Under the pieces are notes generated by a model. The model was given only the letters and a program-made list of their open reading frames with translations, was not told the origin of the DNA and searched no databases. This document shows, one piece after another, positions 36,840 to 49,455 of a DNA stretch of 64,000 nucleotides; the first letter of the stretch is position 1, and each line of letters begins with the position of its first letter. The position numbers were made by a program, and so were the translations under genes. Source of the DNA: Psettodes erumei (Eukaryota > Chordata > Actinopteri > Pleuronectiformes > Psettodidae); the NCBI GenBank assembly GCA_016785225.1, contig JAFBJZ010000877.1, forward strand, positions 372,001 to 436,000, in the 5' to 3' direction.

Positions 36840-37195
36840 ATGTGTGAGTGTGAGAGAGAGTGTGTGAGTGTGAGTGAGTGAGAGATGAAATACTGGATAA
36901 TTTTACCAACACTGATTTTATGGGGTCGCAAGCCAGAAAGTTGCATTTGTATATGAGCTTATGTTTTGGGTTTTTTTTGTTTGTTTTTTTGAGTTTAACG
37001 TGAGATGTCATGACTATATCTGTTTTGATAAATGTAGTGGAGAAGAAATGTGAATGATCATGAAATGGACATACTGCAAGTGTGCAGTACCTCTTATCTG
37101 TGTGTCTGCGGCGCTCTCTAGCGGATGCACTGAGCAGCGCAGCGCACCCTCCTCCCTTCCTCCCTCCCCATCCACCCCCTCCCCCTCGTCTGCTC
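31871..37195. other. Gene-poor region between ldlr and ap1m2
   Basis: AT-rich and stop-dense, with no splice-flanked coding exon seen on either strand. It contains a G-rich stretch at about 33800-33835 and a long TG microsatellite at 36746-36830. I recognise nothing else. Confidence 0.5.
36746..36830. repeat. Long (GT)n microsatellite with degenerate (GA)/(GT) tail
   Basis: Uninterrupted 85-base GT run. An imperfect GAGA/GTGA tail extends to about 36884. It lies about 600 bases upstream of ap1m2. Confidence 0.95.
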
Positions 37196-37228
37196 AGGTG
37201 AGCTGGTGAATGTTTTACCTGCATGCCA

Positions 37229-37236
37229 TGACGTCA
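37229..37236 (+). promoter_or_regulatory. ap1m2: Palindromic CRE (TGACGTCA) in the ap1m2 promoter
   Basis: A perfect TGACGTCA lies 187-194 bases upstream of the ap1m2 ATG, next to GC-rich sequence. CREB/ATF factors bind this octamer. Use here is inferred from position and perfect match. Confidence 0.55.
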
Positions 37237-37422
37237 CGACACCTTCCGGAAAGAAGCAGAAGAAAAAAAGAAACGCAGCGGTGGAGTACCTTAGCACCTC
37301 GGACTGATTCGCTTCCCCTGGTGTGGATGGCGGAAAAACTTTAAAACCCGGCGAAGACTCGAGCTGAACCCGGAGCTGACTTTTGTCGTTTCTTTGTGAA
37401 CTTCTTGCTGAGTACGACCACG

Positions 37423-40400
37423 ATGTCCGCCTCCGCTATATTCGTATTGGATCTGAAGGGGAAGGTAAGATCGACGCCGGAGCTCATTATAGACGCTGAC
37501 CCTTGTTTACTTTCTGTGTATAAAGAAGTTATAAAGCTCCACACTTAATTCCCTCCTTTGGCTGTGCAGAGTGAGTTTTTAACTGTTAAACATTAATAGC
37601 ACATGCGTCGTTAAAAATTAATGAAGAGCTTGCAACAGACTCATTCATTGGCCTTCACTTCTTTACTTCCGGATACATGTCCGTCATTGGAAAATACAGC
37701 TTGCTTGTGACGCTAGGCGGTGCATGGGACTGTGACTGTCTTCATAATCATTGCATTTGCATGATCACAATTTTTCCTCATTGTAGAGTGAGTGGCACAA
37801 AACATCGCCTTCCTTCAGTAAATGAAACCTGACACACAAGAAAGCGTTACTGATAAACGGGAGTGGAGGTGGTTACATATGGTTTCAGATGTTCTGTGTT
37901 GTAAGAGGTTGTCTGTCACATGCAAAGCAACATATGATGCGACATTTCACTTGGTCAAGCTGCTGCTTTGTTGTGACGTGCTGTAGTTTGTAACCTGAAG
38001 GAGCTGCATCCTGGTTTGAGCCGTCTTGCATCTGTCCTGTCTGTTATCTTGTGTTGTAGGACATTGATCTTAAAGAAGGGTCTTGAAGTCCAGAGGGAGA
38101 CTGACTGAACTTGCACTGTTCCCTGATTAGTTATGTGATAGAATGCTACACTAAATCACAAGTATATCAAGCATTTGGAGGTTTCTTTTATTTGAACAAC
38201 AACTGACATGCCAAAGACTTTCAATTTACTATCATATATAAGAGAAGCGGCAAAACCTTGTAATTGAATGAGGATTTTCTTCGGCAAATTTTGCTTTAAA
38301 ACCTACTTTTTATTTGATATCATTCATCACAATAACTGCCACTGATTCCTTGTCGATCAGCTGATCAACTAACGCTCTAATTGTGTCAAACCTTGAAACC
38401 TTCAAACCTTGTCTGATACACTTCTTTCATCATCTAATTCTGTTAAATAGTTTTTATATTTACAATTTTCTGATGACCATGTGGTGGTGCTCTCCCTGCT
38501 CAGGTGCTGATTTGTCGAAACTACAAAGGCGATGTGGACATGGCAGAGATCGACCACTTCATGCCTTTACTCATGCAACATGAAGAAGAAGGGCTCATCT
38601 GTCCTGTAATGTCACACGGCAGTGTTCACTTCATGTGGATCAAACACAGCAACCTGTACTGTATCCTTGTGCTGGGTGGTGTTGTTTTTTTCCACCAGCT
38701 AGTTATGGAGAGGCTGCATTCATCAGAATGTTATTCATATGGCATAGCTTTATGAATAATGTCCTATGCTACAAATCTTTTAACAGCGACTATTTCAATT
38801 TAAGGTTAAAATGTAGGAAAATAATCAATTTACATAATTCATGTAATGGTACTGTTGAGTACTTGACCTGATCTCTGTACAGTGGTGGCCACCACAAACA
38901 AGAACTCCAACGCCTCCCTTGTGTACTCATTTCTCTACAAACTGGTCGAGGTGAGCGGCTCCCCACGCAATGCAGTCACATACATTGGTGGCTTACTTTT
39001 TCAATGTTTTTGAGAGTAGGTTTGCGCTTATGCAAAGCTGGTGAAAGATGGCAGTCAGATTTTGTGATAAACTGGCAGTTGTCCAGAGCTTCCATACATG
39101 AGGCTGATGTCTGTTGCACGTGTTGTGCAGGTGTTCACGGAGTACTTCAAAGAGCTGGAGGAGGAGAGCATTCAGGATAATTTTGTGGTCGTCTATGAAC
39201 TGCTGGATGAGCTGATGGACTTTGGATTCCCCCAGACTACTGACAGCAAGATACTACAGGAGTGAGATTCACACATGCATTGAAACTCTGTGCACACATG
39301 AAAACATCATGTATATTGAGAAAGACAGTGGGTGCTGAATCGCAGCAGGACATCTCCTCTCGTCTCATCCCTTGCAGATACATCACTCAAGAAGGTGCCA
39401 AGCTGGAGGTGGCGAAGACCAAGGTGCCGACCACAGTCACCAACGCCGTCTCCTGGAGGTCAGAGGGTATCAAATACAAGAAGAATGAGGTCTTTATTGA
39501 TGTCATTGAATCCATCAACGTGCTGGTAAGATGTGAAGGGGTTGCTGTTTTATTGATCTCTGTCGTGATGGCATTTGTTGCCATTAGATTTAAGAATAAC
39601 AAGAATAGTTGTCACCTATGAATCATACAAAAATTGAAATTGAGCTTCATATCTCTGCCTCTGGTTTTGTTTATTTGGCGAAATAAATCAGATGATGATT
39701 TTATTAAATTATCTAATGTGTTGTGTTTTGACCCACTGCGTGTTTGTTCAGGTGAATGCAAATGGCAGTGTGATGAGCAGCGACATTGTGGGCAGCATCA
39801 AACTGAAAACCATGCTGTCTGGGATGCCAGAACTGCGTCTGGGACTCAACGATCGAGTGCTTTTTGCCCTCACTGGGCGTACGTGTTCAGCCGATGCTCT
39901 TATCTGGGAAGATATGCAACTGATCTATGCACTTCAGTCAAGTTTAACTTAATCCTGCTCATTGTGTTATTTTCATGTTTAGGTGACAAGGGGAAGACAG
40001 TAGTGATGGAAGATGTGAAGTTCCACCAGTGTGTCCGTCTCTCCCGTTTTGAGAGCGATCGTACCATCTCCTTCATCCCCCCAGATGGGGAGTCTGAACT
40101 CATGTCCTATCGCATCAATACTCATGTTAGTTTAATTGTTACTGAAAATGTTGCACATGCTGAATTTATTGGATGTTACCCAAATTATTGTAAATGCATG
40201 AGTTTAGTAAAACAACTCAAACGTGTGCATGAAGCACATGAATTAAATGAACATGTATATTGAGTCATGTACATATGTAGGATTTTGACCTTTCTTTAAT
40301 TATAAAAGCACCGGCATAATGAACCTCTCTCCTTTTATCTCTTAAAGGTGAAACCTCTGATATGGATCGAATCAGTCATAGAGAAATTCTCTCACAGCAG

Positions 40401-41555
40401 AGTGGAAATCATGGTGAAGGTACAAACTAACTATGTTTTTAATGAAAAAAGCAACAGAATTATGTCATTGACTGGAGTCATATGTTTTAGAAATGTCAGT
40501 GAAAACTGCAAATGAAAAGCACAAGGAAAAGAGCAAAAATGACTCCTGTGGTGTCTTGTCTCCAGTTACTGTTTATATTCTACCCAGTGATACCATCACT
40601 GCCCTGAGGCAACATCAAGGAGGAAGCTTTCACATGATACCCTTCTATATTGTGTTGTATTTTTAGGCAAAGGGACAATTTAAAAAACAATCTGTGGCAA
40701 ACAATGTGGAGGTGAGGGTCCCTGTCCCCAGTGATGCCGATTCACCCAAGTTCAAAACCAGCACAGGCCATGCCAAATATGTGCCGGAGAAGAACATGGT
40801 CGTGTGGACCATCAAGTCTTTCCCTGTAAGAAATTCACTACTCAATTTTTTTTTAAATGCTGTCATTGAAATTCTATCTCTGTCTTCACTGTACCATATA
40901 CTGACATTCTGATTAAATATTGAAAGTTGTTTGTATTGAACTCTGTGTATCTCTCTGTATGTCTGTCAAATCCACTTGTGTGTGCATCCATCTAGGGAGG
41001 TAAAGAATTTCTAATGAGAGCTCATTTCGGTCTACCCAGTGTGGAAAATGAGGAGGCTGAGGGCAAACCTCCTATTACTGTCAAATTTGAAATCCCATAC
41101 TTCACAGTCTCAGGAATACAGGTATGTGTGCATATAGGAATATGGCGCTGCATTAGCCATCTACTCTACAGCCCATGCATAATTAAGTCAGGTCCTGTAA
41201 CAGATGACATTGTGTGCTTATTTATACTAGGAAGGTGGATTTGATATGATCATTCCCATGTGTTCCTGGCCTCTACATGTTGTCTATCTCTTTTTACCCA
41301 GGTGCGATATATGAAGATCATAGAAAAGAGTGGTTACCAGGCCTTGCCTTGGGTGCGGTATATTACACAGAGTGGAGGTACGTCAGTATTTTTTTAAAAT
41401 CAGACTTCAACATATTATTATAATTATAAATAATACTGGTTTTGGAACAAATTATGCTATTTAAGCAAGTAGTGTAGAAATATGGATAATATTTAACTTC
41501 ACGCTAGCATTTCTTTCCTCTTTATTTAGATTATCAGCTGAGGACCAATGTGTAA
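37423..41555 (+). CDS. ap1m2: AP-1 clathrin adaptor complex subunit mu-2
   Basis: Medium (mu) chain of the AP-1 adaptor, which picks tyrosine-signal cargo (YxxPhi) at the trans-Golgi and endosomes. The mu-2 (mu1B) form is the epithelial version used for basolateral sorting. Twelve exons: 37423-37464, 38504-38660, 38883-38950, 39131-39261, 39378-39525, 39752-39878, 39983-40125, 40348-40419, 40667-40825, 40996-41121, 41302-41377, 41530-41555. They total 1275 nt, i.e. 424 aa (human AP1M2 423). The N-terminal longin-like half (about 1-140) is followed by the mu-homology domain (about 165-424), ending SGDYQLRTNV. Mu-2 is preferred over mu-1 because of the stretch HSRVEIMVKAKGQFKKQSVA, where mu-1 differs, and because cdkn2d and keap1 are also its human neighbours. 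The start MSASAIFVLDLKGK matches the family. Exon 1 holds only 14 codons. Confidence 0.93.
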
Positions 41556-41743
41556 AGCCTTAAGGAATACAATGCTGTATATTCCTCACTTCCAGTACTT
41601 CCGGAGGAGCATCAATGATCACTTTAACTGAACTGAAAGAATGTCTTTGAAATTTCACCTGTTCTTTGTAATGTCAGTGATTTCATGCACAATCTGATTT
41701 TAATATTTCTATTGTGGGACTGCTGCAAATTATTTAAATGCTT

Positions 41744-41749
41744 AATAAA
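41744..41749 (+). terminator. ap1m2: ap1m2 poly(A) signal
   Basis: AATAAA lies 189 bases after the stop codon, giving a short 3' UTR. Confidence 0.7.
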
Positions 41750-42036
41750 ATTATTTCCTTTAAACAATTTATGGGTAAGCATAGTGTCTTATTTGCCCCC
41801 CCTTTGTTTTTCTCATGACTTTTCAACACCATATAAGGGTGGTTCTTATCCTCGTTTAGGAGTAACACACTGTGCAATCACAGTAACTAAATTCCGCCTA
41901 AAGTTAAAAATTTACACCCGCCTTTTTTTCGCCACTTGCCTCTGGATAAAGACAAGCAAAGGTCAGAAATCTGAATGAGCTGCCTCTGAAGACATCAACG
42001 TATACAAATCGCCCGCTTTCTTCGCTACGTGCTCTG

Positions 42037-42145
42037 ATTGGTCAACTGCTGCTGTTACCACAGTGATAGTGTACTAGCAGAGTTGTAACCCCGCCTCTTT
42101 CACCATGTATGGAAGAGCACCGCCCTCCGGGTGAGCTGTAATTGG
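42037..42145 (+). promoter_or_regulatory. cdkn2d: Paired inverted CCAAT boxes upstream of cdkn2d
   Basis: ATTGG (reverse of CCAAT) occurs at 42037-42041 and 42141-42145, each in the context ATTGGTCA. They are 104 bases apart, upstream of the presumed first exon, in a TATA-less GC-moderate region. Inverted CCAAT pairs bound by NF-Y are common in cell-cycle gene promoters. Use here is inferred. Confidence 0.45.
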
Positions 42146-42724
42146 TCAGCGTGTGTTCTCTCCAATGTTTGTAAATTGTAGTCTGGTTACGCCGCTGTAT
42201 AGATCTCAGCGCGCAAATGTATTTTCTAATGTCGATAAACCTCCCTTGTTTGGACTCCATTTGAAAATTACTGGACTTTAGAAACAACGGGATAGAAAAT
42301 CTCCCTGGACGCTGTGGACTATTTTGACGAAACGAACAAGGTATGCGTAAACGCTCTATTGCTCTCTTTGTAATGTTAGCTGTTAGCCTGGATGCTAATT
42401 GTTTTTGACATTCACTTGACCCGTCTCTCCCTCGGTAGAAAAAAGTCCAAACATTTTCATTAAACCTCTAAAACGTACGGTTTTTAAAAAGCGACCTGAT
42501 GTAACATTACGCTAGCACCGTCAGATAACATGGCGTCAACGGGGAACTAAAGCTTACGTTAGCCGGATGCTGTAGTAGCTAACTGTAGCTGAAATCGATC
42601 TTCCTGAATTCTGGTTATGCGTCTTCACTGTAGTTTAATCGTCACAATGAGGAGCCCTCGGTGAAGTTCCGGCGTTGTAAACTGTTGTACATCTCCCACA
42701 GAACAGGCAGGAAGAGAAAGTATA

Positions 42725-44320
42725 ATGGTCCTTAGTCAGATGGATGCCGGTAAAGCTTTGACGGCGGCAGCAGCCAAAGGGAATACGAGCGAGGTGCAGA
42801 GGATCCTAGAGGAAAGCAGGGTCCATCCTGATACTCTCAATGAATTTGGAAGGACTGCTCTCCAGGTGAGTGCCGGTCCCAGTCTTAAAATTGTCGTACG
42901 TGATACATATTCACCGATGTACGAACTACACAAACAACATATACCGCAGAAATACGTCAGTGCGGAGGGTTCGTCGGTTAGACTGATCCCTCTCCTCTTG
43001 ACATGCAGTAAACAGACACGACTGTCTCGAATTTTCTCTGAACACTAGTTTATGTTTTTATGACATACTCAAGTTGTTCCCGGAAACCAAGTAAAATCCA
43101 GTTGAACGTTTTGAATGTTCAGTTGAGGTGGAGATTCAACATAAGGGTTATTTTGTTCAGTTGTACTGCTAAATTGATGGATGTTTCTTTAAAAAAAAAT
43201 CTGCCCATTTAGAACAGAGGGTAGACAAATTGGAAATGATGCAGTCAGTGATTATTTTATTTATTTATTTTTCTCTAATGATTTTTGTGAATAAACAAAA
43301 TTACCTTTTCAGATGCTGGCTTTTACTCAACAAGCAGAACCAAACCCAAATATAATGAATTCACAGTAAAATTAGAAAAAGAAGCTTTCTGATAATTGAC
43401 TTAACCAGGTAATTATTTTTTTCTGATTTGCTGTTGATACGTTTTGTTTTCTTTTGTGGGCGGACTTATCAGTGAATCAACTAGTAATCGTCTCTTCTTA
43501 ATGGAAACTCTCAGGATGATAAAATACAACTTAACAGCACCGTAAACTGCAGCCTCTAAAATGATCGTAAAGTTGAATTGTCTCCTTTTCAATCGCCTAT
43601 AACAAAAACTGAACATTATAACCTTCATAAAAGTTGAATTTATTGTGGGATTATTTTATTAGTGTGCCTCTGCGATGACTGTTTTCATCAAAGAGTTTCC
43701 TTTTCTTATTCCTGTCCTCTTATAGTTTCACTAACACTCTAGTCTGTTAAGTGTTTTTAATTGCTGAAAAGGTCTCCTTTAGACAGAATTTCTCGATAGT
43801 GACTTTTGGGACTGAAGCAAAACATTTAATAGGGATCTTTGTTCTCAGATCTTTTACATGAAATAGTTAAACAGTCTCTGAAGAGTCCGGAGTCACAGCC
43901 TGCTATTTACAGACAGGTGTTGAATTTACTACGCGCTCCTGTCGTCTCTCTAATATCTCCACTCAGGTGATGATGATGGGGAACTCCAAGATTGCCAGTT
44001 TGCTGTTGGAAAAGGGCGCAGACCCCAACGTCCAGGACAAACACGGGATAGCGCCTGTCCATGATGCCGCCCGGACAGGATTCTTGGACACGCTGCAGAT
44101 TCTGGTGGAGTATGGCGCTTCGGTAAACATCCCGGACCAGAGTGGCGCCCTGCCTATCCACATCGCTGTCTGCGAAGGCCACCGGGATGTCGTGGAGTTC
44201 TTGGCACCGCGGTCTGACCTGAAGCACGCCAACATCAGCGGGCAGACGCCGATCGATGTGGCCCGAGCTTCGTGTGTGCCTGACATGATTGACTTGCTTT
44301 TCGCTCACATTCATAGTTAG
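42725..44320 (+). CDS. cdkn2d: CDK4/6 inhibitor p19-INK4d
   Basis: Small ankyrin-repeat protein that binds CDK4 and CDK6 and blocks cyclin D kinase activity in G1. Two coding exons, 42725-42865 and 43967-44320, give 164 aa (human CDKN2D 166). Ankyrin repeats fill the protein. The family segments VHPD.LN.FG.TALQVMM, DPNVQD and PVHDAARTGFLDTL are clear; the last is a hallmark of INK4 proteins. The intron falls after TALQ, the same place as in mammalian INK4 genes. The ATG at 42725 aligns with the human start; a second ATG at codon 6 is possible. A non-coding exon ending at 42340 (donor AACAAG|GTATGC) is probably spliced to 42702 (acceptor CTCCCACAG). The alternative, cdkn2c, is less likely given the ap1m2 and keap1 neighbours. 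Confidence 0.92.
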
Positions 44321-44918
44321 TCAGAAGTCTGTTTGCCAGGTGCCTTCTGGGCAACCATAACCTCACACTTTTTTGTTTGCTTCAAACCTGGTGACTTGAA
44401 TTCATTGTGTGTAAAGGATTAATTTTTTTTGTTACTAGTGGCTCAGCATTAATATGTGACACAGGACATATTGTCTTGGCAGCTTAATTTCAGTGGATGG
44501 GTGCCTATGTACAGTAGACACCTCTTTTGCACAGTGCAATTTAGGCACCTTATGTATCTGTTTTCCCTATTAATTGGGAGTGCACATCTGTAGATAGTTT
44601 TCCCTCAGTGTTTTGTAATTATTGCATAATTTCCATTGTATAAGAATTGTAACAGTTGATACAATGTATGTGTTTTGTTTTTTAATTTTACAAACTTGAC
44701 ATGGTGCACCCTGATTGCTTTGCATAGTTATGTTTCTCTCAATTAGATGTACTTAGATGACTCTGAATTTACTCTTATTTATTGTTGGAATAGGACTGAA
44801 TATTCCTGTGACTTTGTAAATAGCGACATTTATTGTGATTTGTTAATGTTATTTATATAAATACTTTTAAGACAAAAGTGAGATTAATCACTTTACTATT
44901 TGAAGATGAAAGCACAAA

Positions 44919-44924
44919 ATAAAG
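44919..44924 (+). terminator. cdkn2d: cdkn2d poly(A) signal
   Basis: AATAAA lies 599 bases after the stop, at the end of an AT-rich 3' UTR. It is the first canonical signal in this stretch. Confidence 0.65.
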
Positions 44925-44939
44925 TGTTTAACTGGAAGT

Positions 44940-47900
44940 TGTGAAGTCATAATGTGGATTTTGTAGTGTACTGTGTATTTGGCATGACAGTAAGATGAAC
45001 TGATTCGAAGGGGATGGCACTGTGGTCATAGGAGGAATTTACACCGATCGGCCCCATAATTAAAACTACTGACAGGTGAAGTGAATAATGCTGATTATCT
45101 CGTTACAATGGCACCTGCCGGAGGGAGGGATATAAAAGGCAGTGAGTGAATGGTCCGGTCTAGAAGTTCATGTGTTAAAATGAGCAAGTGTAACAATCTG
45201 TGATGGCTCAGTGACTAGGTCAAACCTGAACTGATGGAAGTAGGTGGCCTGGTCTGATGGGTTTCCTAATCTACATTATGTCAACAGCCATACATGTGCG
45301 TCTTTTACTTGGGGAGGAGATGGCACCAGGATGCACTATGGGAAGAAAGAAGGCCAGCAGAGGCAGAGTGCTGTTCTGCACAATGTTCTTCTGGGAAACC
45401 TTGGGTCCTGGATTCATATGGATGTTACTCTGACAGGTACCAGCCACCTAAACATTATTACAGACCAAGTAACCCCCCTTCATGGCAGCAACATTCCCTA
45501 ATGGTAGTGACCTCTTTCAGCAGGATAATGTGCCCTGACCCACTGTGAAAAATGTTCAGGAATGATTTGAGGAACATGACAAAAACTTGAAGGTGTTGAC
45601 TTAGCCTCCAAATTACCCAGACCTCTATCCAATCCAGTATTACGAAACAAGAATGCCTGTATTAAAGCAGAAATTACATTATCTGACGTGTGCAAATTTT
45701 GCCAGCTCAACAGATATATTTGTTTAACCACTAACAGTGTGTTCCTTTACATGCACAATTGCCTGCAGTACTCTGCGATAAGAGACCAATCTGACTGGTT
45801 TGAATACTGTTAATTATGTCACATACAGCATATCCTGAAGTGTCCAGGGCTTCCCCAAGGTGATCCATCAAGGGCATTTATAATAACTTTACACTGGAAT
45901 GCACTGCACAATGAAAACCCTCTCAAAGGTCACGCAGATAGCTGGACTGCAACGCTAAATGAATGAGGGCCCTGTTTTGTTGAGGCCTGTAGGTAATGGC
46001 AGCACAATTTGCTGATGTTTTTGCATAGGGCTCTTATGGTACAATGGGTATTTTGTTTTGTTTTTTGGTGCCACAGGCCAACTTCTCCAGCCGAGAAAGC
46101 AGATACAGTTCAGCTCCTGTTGCTGCCAGTTCTCTGTGCAGAAGCCCACATTATTAGAGAAAAAACTTCCACTGCACTTGTGTTAACATGTCGCAATGTT
46201 GACACGTTTAAATGTATTTAAACGCCTGACCAGTTATGAGTCGATTTGACAGGACTTGCGCTGAGTGATTTAATTAGGGTATTTCACTTCACTGTATTTC
46301 ATCTGGAAATATTGCACTATTGGAGCTGCTTGAGGTAAAATGTCTGCCTCAAGGACACTTCAGCAGCAGTTGAGAAAAAAAAGAGGAGTCATTTACTCTC
46401 CCCCACCCACATTTTCCCAGCCTGTCTTGGGTTTTGAAACAAATATTCCGGTCAGAAATCTGCTTCTCTATCTTTCGCACTACCACTCCCTCATCTTGTG
46501 TAATAAAGACACATCATGACGAATAATTATTAAGTATGTTTTCCCACCCTTCAAACTAAATCAGTTGTAGTGAAAAATACAGACTCAGACAGACATGCAC
46601 CCAACCACTAGGTAGAGCTGCCTGACTTCACTGTGTGCAAATGTGGGCGTTGCGGGATGTGCAAAAACTCCCTGGGTAAACACTGTTCTGTTTTTTTCTG
46701 GAGGTTGGGGGGGGGTACAATTGCAAGCAGCAAGAAATAGTGGGAGTAGACAGTGTCGGGATGCTCCTCCACACGAGCATAGAGATGTGTTTCAAGACAT
46801 GATAAGTACACGCAGGAGGGGAAATAAGGTGCGAGTCAGTAGCCTGATGAGAGAGTTTTGGTTCCTGTTAGAGAAGAAAGATTATGATAAAGGAATTAAA
46901 TTGCCTGACACACCTGCCCGACTAAATGCATGCCACTGGAGACAGGTTAAATCTGTTGTTTTTTGAAAAGTGTACTGGGGTTTGTTTTTTTGGAGACTTG
47001 GCAGGAAATTAGGGGGGTGGTGAAGGGGAGGGGTGACATGCAACAACTCACTTATTATATTACAGCCATTTTATCCTGTGTGGACTTTTGGTGACAATCT
47101 GCAAATTATTCAGTAGTCATAGTTAATTGCATCCCCATACCATGCTCAAATACCCATATGTAGATTCACTAGTCCTTGTTTTGTATTCAAATGAAAATGG
47201 ATTGTAAAGTACAGTTGAAGCTAAGAAGAGGCTTCAACCGTTTGATGCAGTGCATAGTCAGTATAGACAAGAATAATAGTTACATTGATCACTAACACTT
47301 TCAATGTAATGCACAGATGAGCATTGTATTAAGATAAATTTGAAAATTCAGACGTATCATTTAAGCTTTTTTTTAAAGTTTTCATTCATGGGCAATTTAA
47401 ATAAAGTTTTATATCATTTTCTTAAATTATGGACTTTCATACTGTATGTCCTACTGAACACTTGAAATCAAAAGAGGACAGTCTCTGTAAACTATCAACA
47501 GATACTCTTAACATGGTTTATGTTATGTACTTGGTTCATCAAGCTGCAGGGAACCATAGACGTAAGGCACTGAATCACCTTTCAGAAACTCCCATGGCAG
47601 GAGGAGGCTTCCCAATCTGATTTTCGTACTCAAATCTACAATATATATTCTGCATTAGGGCAACCAGACTCAGTAGCACAGCCCACAAGTATGTGCAGTT
47701 GCAGCATTTCAGACTGAAGTCAGCATACAGTCCTGACTGAGGATATAACTTACAGCACCCCTGTTGGTGACATGCTCGACCGCCACCTTCACTGAGCAGA
47801 AAAGAAAAAGGGAAATGATTGACAAAGCACTGTAGCATTCAGCATACATTTCTGTCTATCCACTTTTGGAAAATTCCATAGTTCAATCTCCCTCTTTCTC

Positions 47901-49290
47901 TTGTTCATGACTGCTTTTTGCGCTCAAATCCATGACAAAATATGAAAGAAACTAAAGTAAGGTTTTCACGGAGATGTGTGTGGCAGCATGGGCAGGTCAG
48001 CGTTTGCTCAGACAGCACTGTGGTATGTCCGTAAACTGTTGTTGCGATGCAAGCCAGGACATGAAGGCACTGCAGTTCAGGCAGAACTGCGGAAGCCCTG
48101 ACTGAGGAATACAGATTTGTTATTCATTTGAGACTGAAAGTAGAAAGAAAGTATTTTTGAGAGAAACCAAACCAAAATTCAGTGTTTAACATCTACTATA
48201 TATTGCTCAACTAAAACTAAACGTAAGTTGCTACGATGACCTCCAGTCCACTAACAGATGCTTTATTATTTCTTTGTCTCTGTGTGTTCAATAGGCACTT
48301 GGAATTTATTTGCACCAGTTGATGATGTGCAAAAATGAACAGTCTGTATATTTTTAGGTACTTTTACATGTCATTTGTAAAATCCCAGTCACATCCTTCT
48401 TTGCCTATATTTTACTATAAAATGAATCAGTTATACTACAGTAAGTGAGTATTAAAGACCAGGGAAAACAGGGAGGCAAAACTAAAAATCTAGGGATGTC
48501 ATTAATTCATACAGAAAGCACCGTAAATCGTAAATCACCACAGATATTGCTGTACTCAACCTACTGGTCAAACAAAAGGGCCTTTAAGGACTAAAGCTTT
48601 GACTTTTGTCTTGTTGCAAATGACTATTCATGTGTCCTGCTTTGCTTTCTGAATCGTGTTGACTTGACCTTTATCTGATTCATAATCTCCTGAAAGAATT
48701 CAGTCTCTTCTCCATTTGACAGAATATGTAAACAGGGGAATGGGCAGCCATTATTCAGCTAATGAAAAGGCTTTTTCTTCCTCTACTTGTTCAGTTCCTG
48801 AAAGGGAGCAATGTGAGCCGCTGCACGTGGGAAATGCTTCTTCATGCTGTATAAACCTGTCCAACAGGATACAGTGAAGTTACAAATCCATTTTTGCTCT
48901 CAGGAATTCACTAAATATTCAGTAAACAATGACAATCTGAAGGTCGTGCCTCTCCCGCTGATTTAATATTGCAAAGTGTTGAGCGTCTCGTCCACACGTA
49001 ACAGTGTTCTGACTGTGTGTTTGTAATTATCTTTGTTAATCTTGATATTCGTGTGTGATCTGAATCAGCAAAGTCAGCAGTATAAAAATGCAGTTTTGTG
49101 AAGATTAAAAGTGGCAAAGTATTTACAGGACACCTGTTACCTTAGTAAAATATGTATATTTAAAAAAGGTACTCATGCTTAAAAAAACTTCAAAAACAAG
49201 GATTTTTCACTCATTGAAACATTACATACATACAACAAATACACATTTCATGATTGATTTCATAAATAAATTGTTTTTTTTCCAGTGTTT
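44940..49290. other. Gene-poor region between cdkn2d and lrrc8e
   Basis: Apart from a Tc1-like relic at its left side, I find only AT-rich sequence with no exon-quality ORF on either strand. A short G-run lies at about 46704-46716. The two flanking genes converge, so the region is intergenic at their 3' ends. Confidence 0.5.
45040..45636 (+). mobile_element. Tc1/mariner-like DNA transposon relic, copy 2 (3' truncated)
   Basis: The left terminus TACACCGATCGG and the following AAAACTACTGACAGGTGAAG match the terminal repeat and leader of the same fish Tc1-type family as the relic in ldlr intron 1. It continues through GAAGTTCATGTGTT, GAGATGGCACCAGGATGCAC and GAACATGACAAAAACTTGAA, then stops matching at about 45636. 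The right terminal repeat is not found. Stops and indels break the transposase frame, and there is an internal gap between the N-terminal region and the catalytic midsection. Confidence 0.8.
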
Positions 49291-49310
49291 GATTAATCTT
49301 TTATGTTCAA

Positions 49311-49316
49311 TTTATT
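49311..49316 (-). terminator. lrrc8e: lrrc8e poly(A) signal
   Basis: TTTATT on the plus strand is AATAAA on the minus strand, 140 bases beyond the lrrc8e stop codon. Confidence 0.6.
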
Positions 49317-49455
49317 TCCTGTCTGTTCAGTTTACATGAAACATTACCCACTAATGGGATGGATCAGTTCTTGTTCTCTGCTCCCTCTGTGCAAGTCAGA
49401 CCACCATCGACCACCACGCTACACTGAGAAAAGACTAATCCATTCACTCCACAAA

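Noticed and set aside
36518..37224. Two minus-strand ORFs rich in His-Thr repeats
   Set aside because: They are translations of the (CA)n microsatellite.
46608..47838. Several short ORFs between cdkn2d and lrrc8e
   Set aside because: AT-rich codons, no splice-site context, no recognisable domain.
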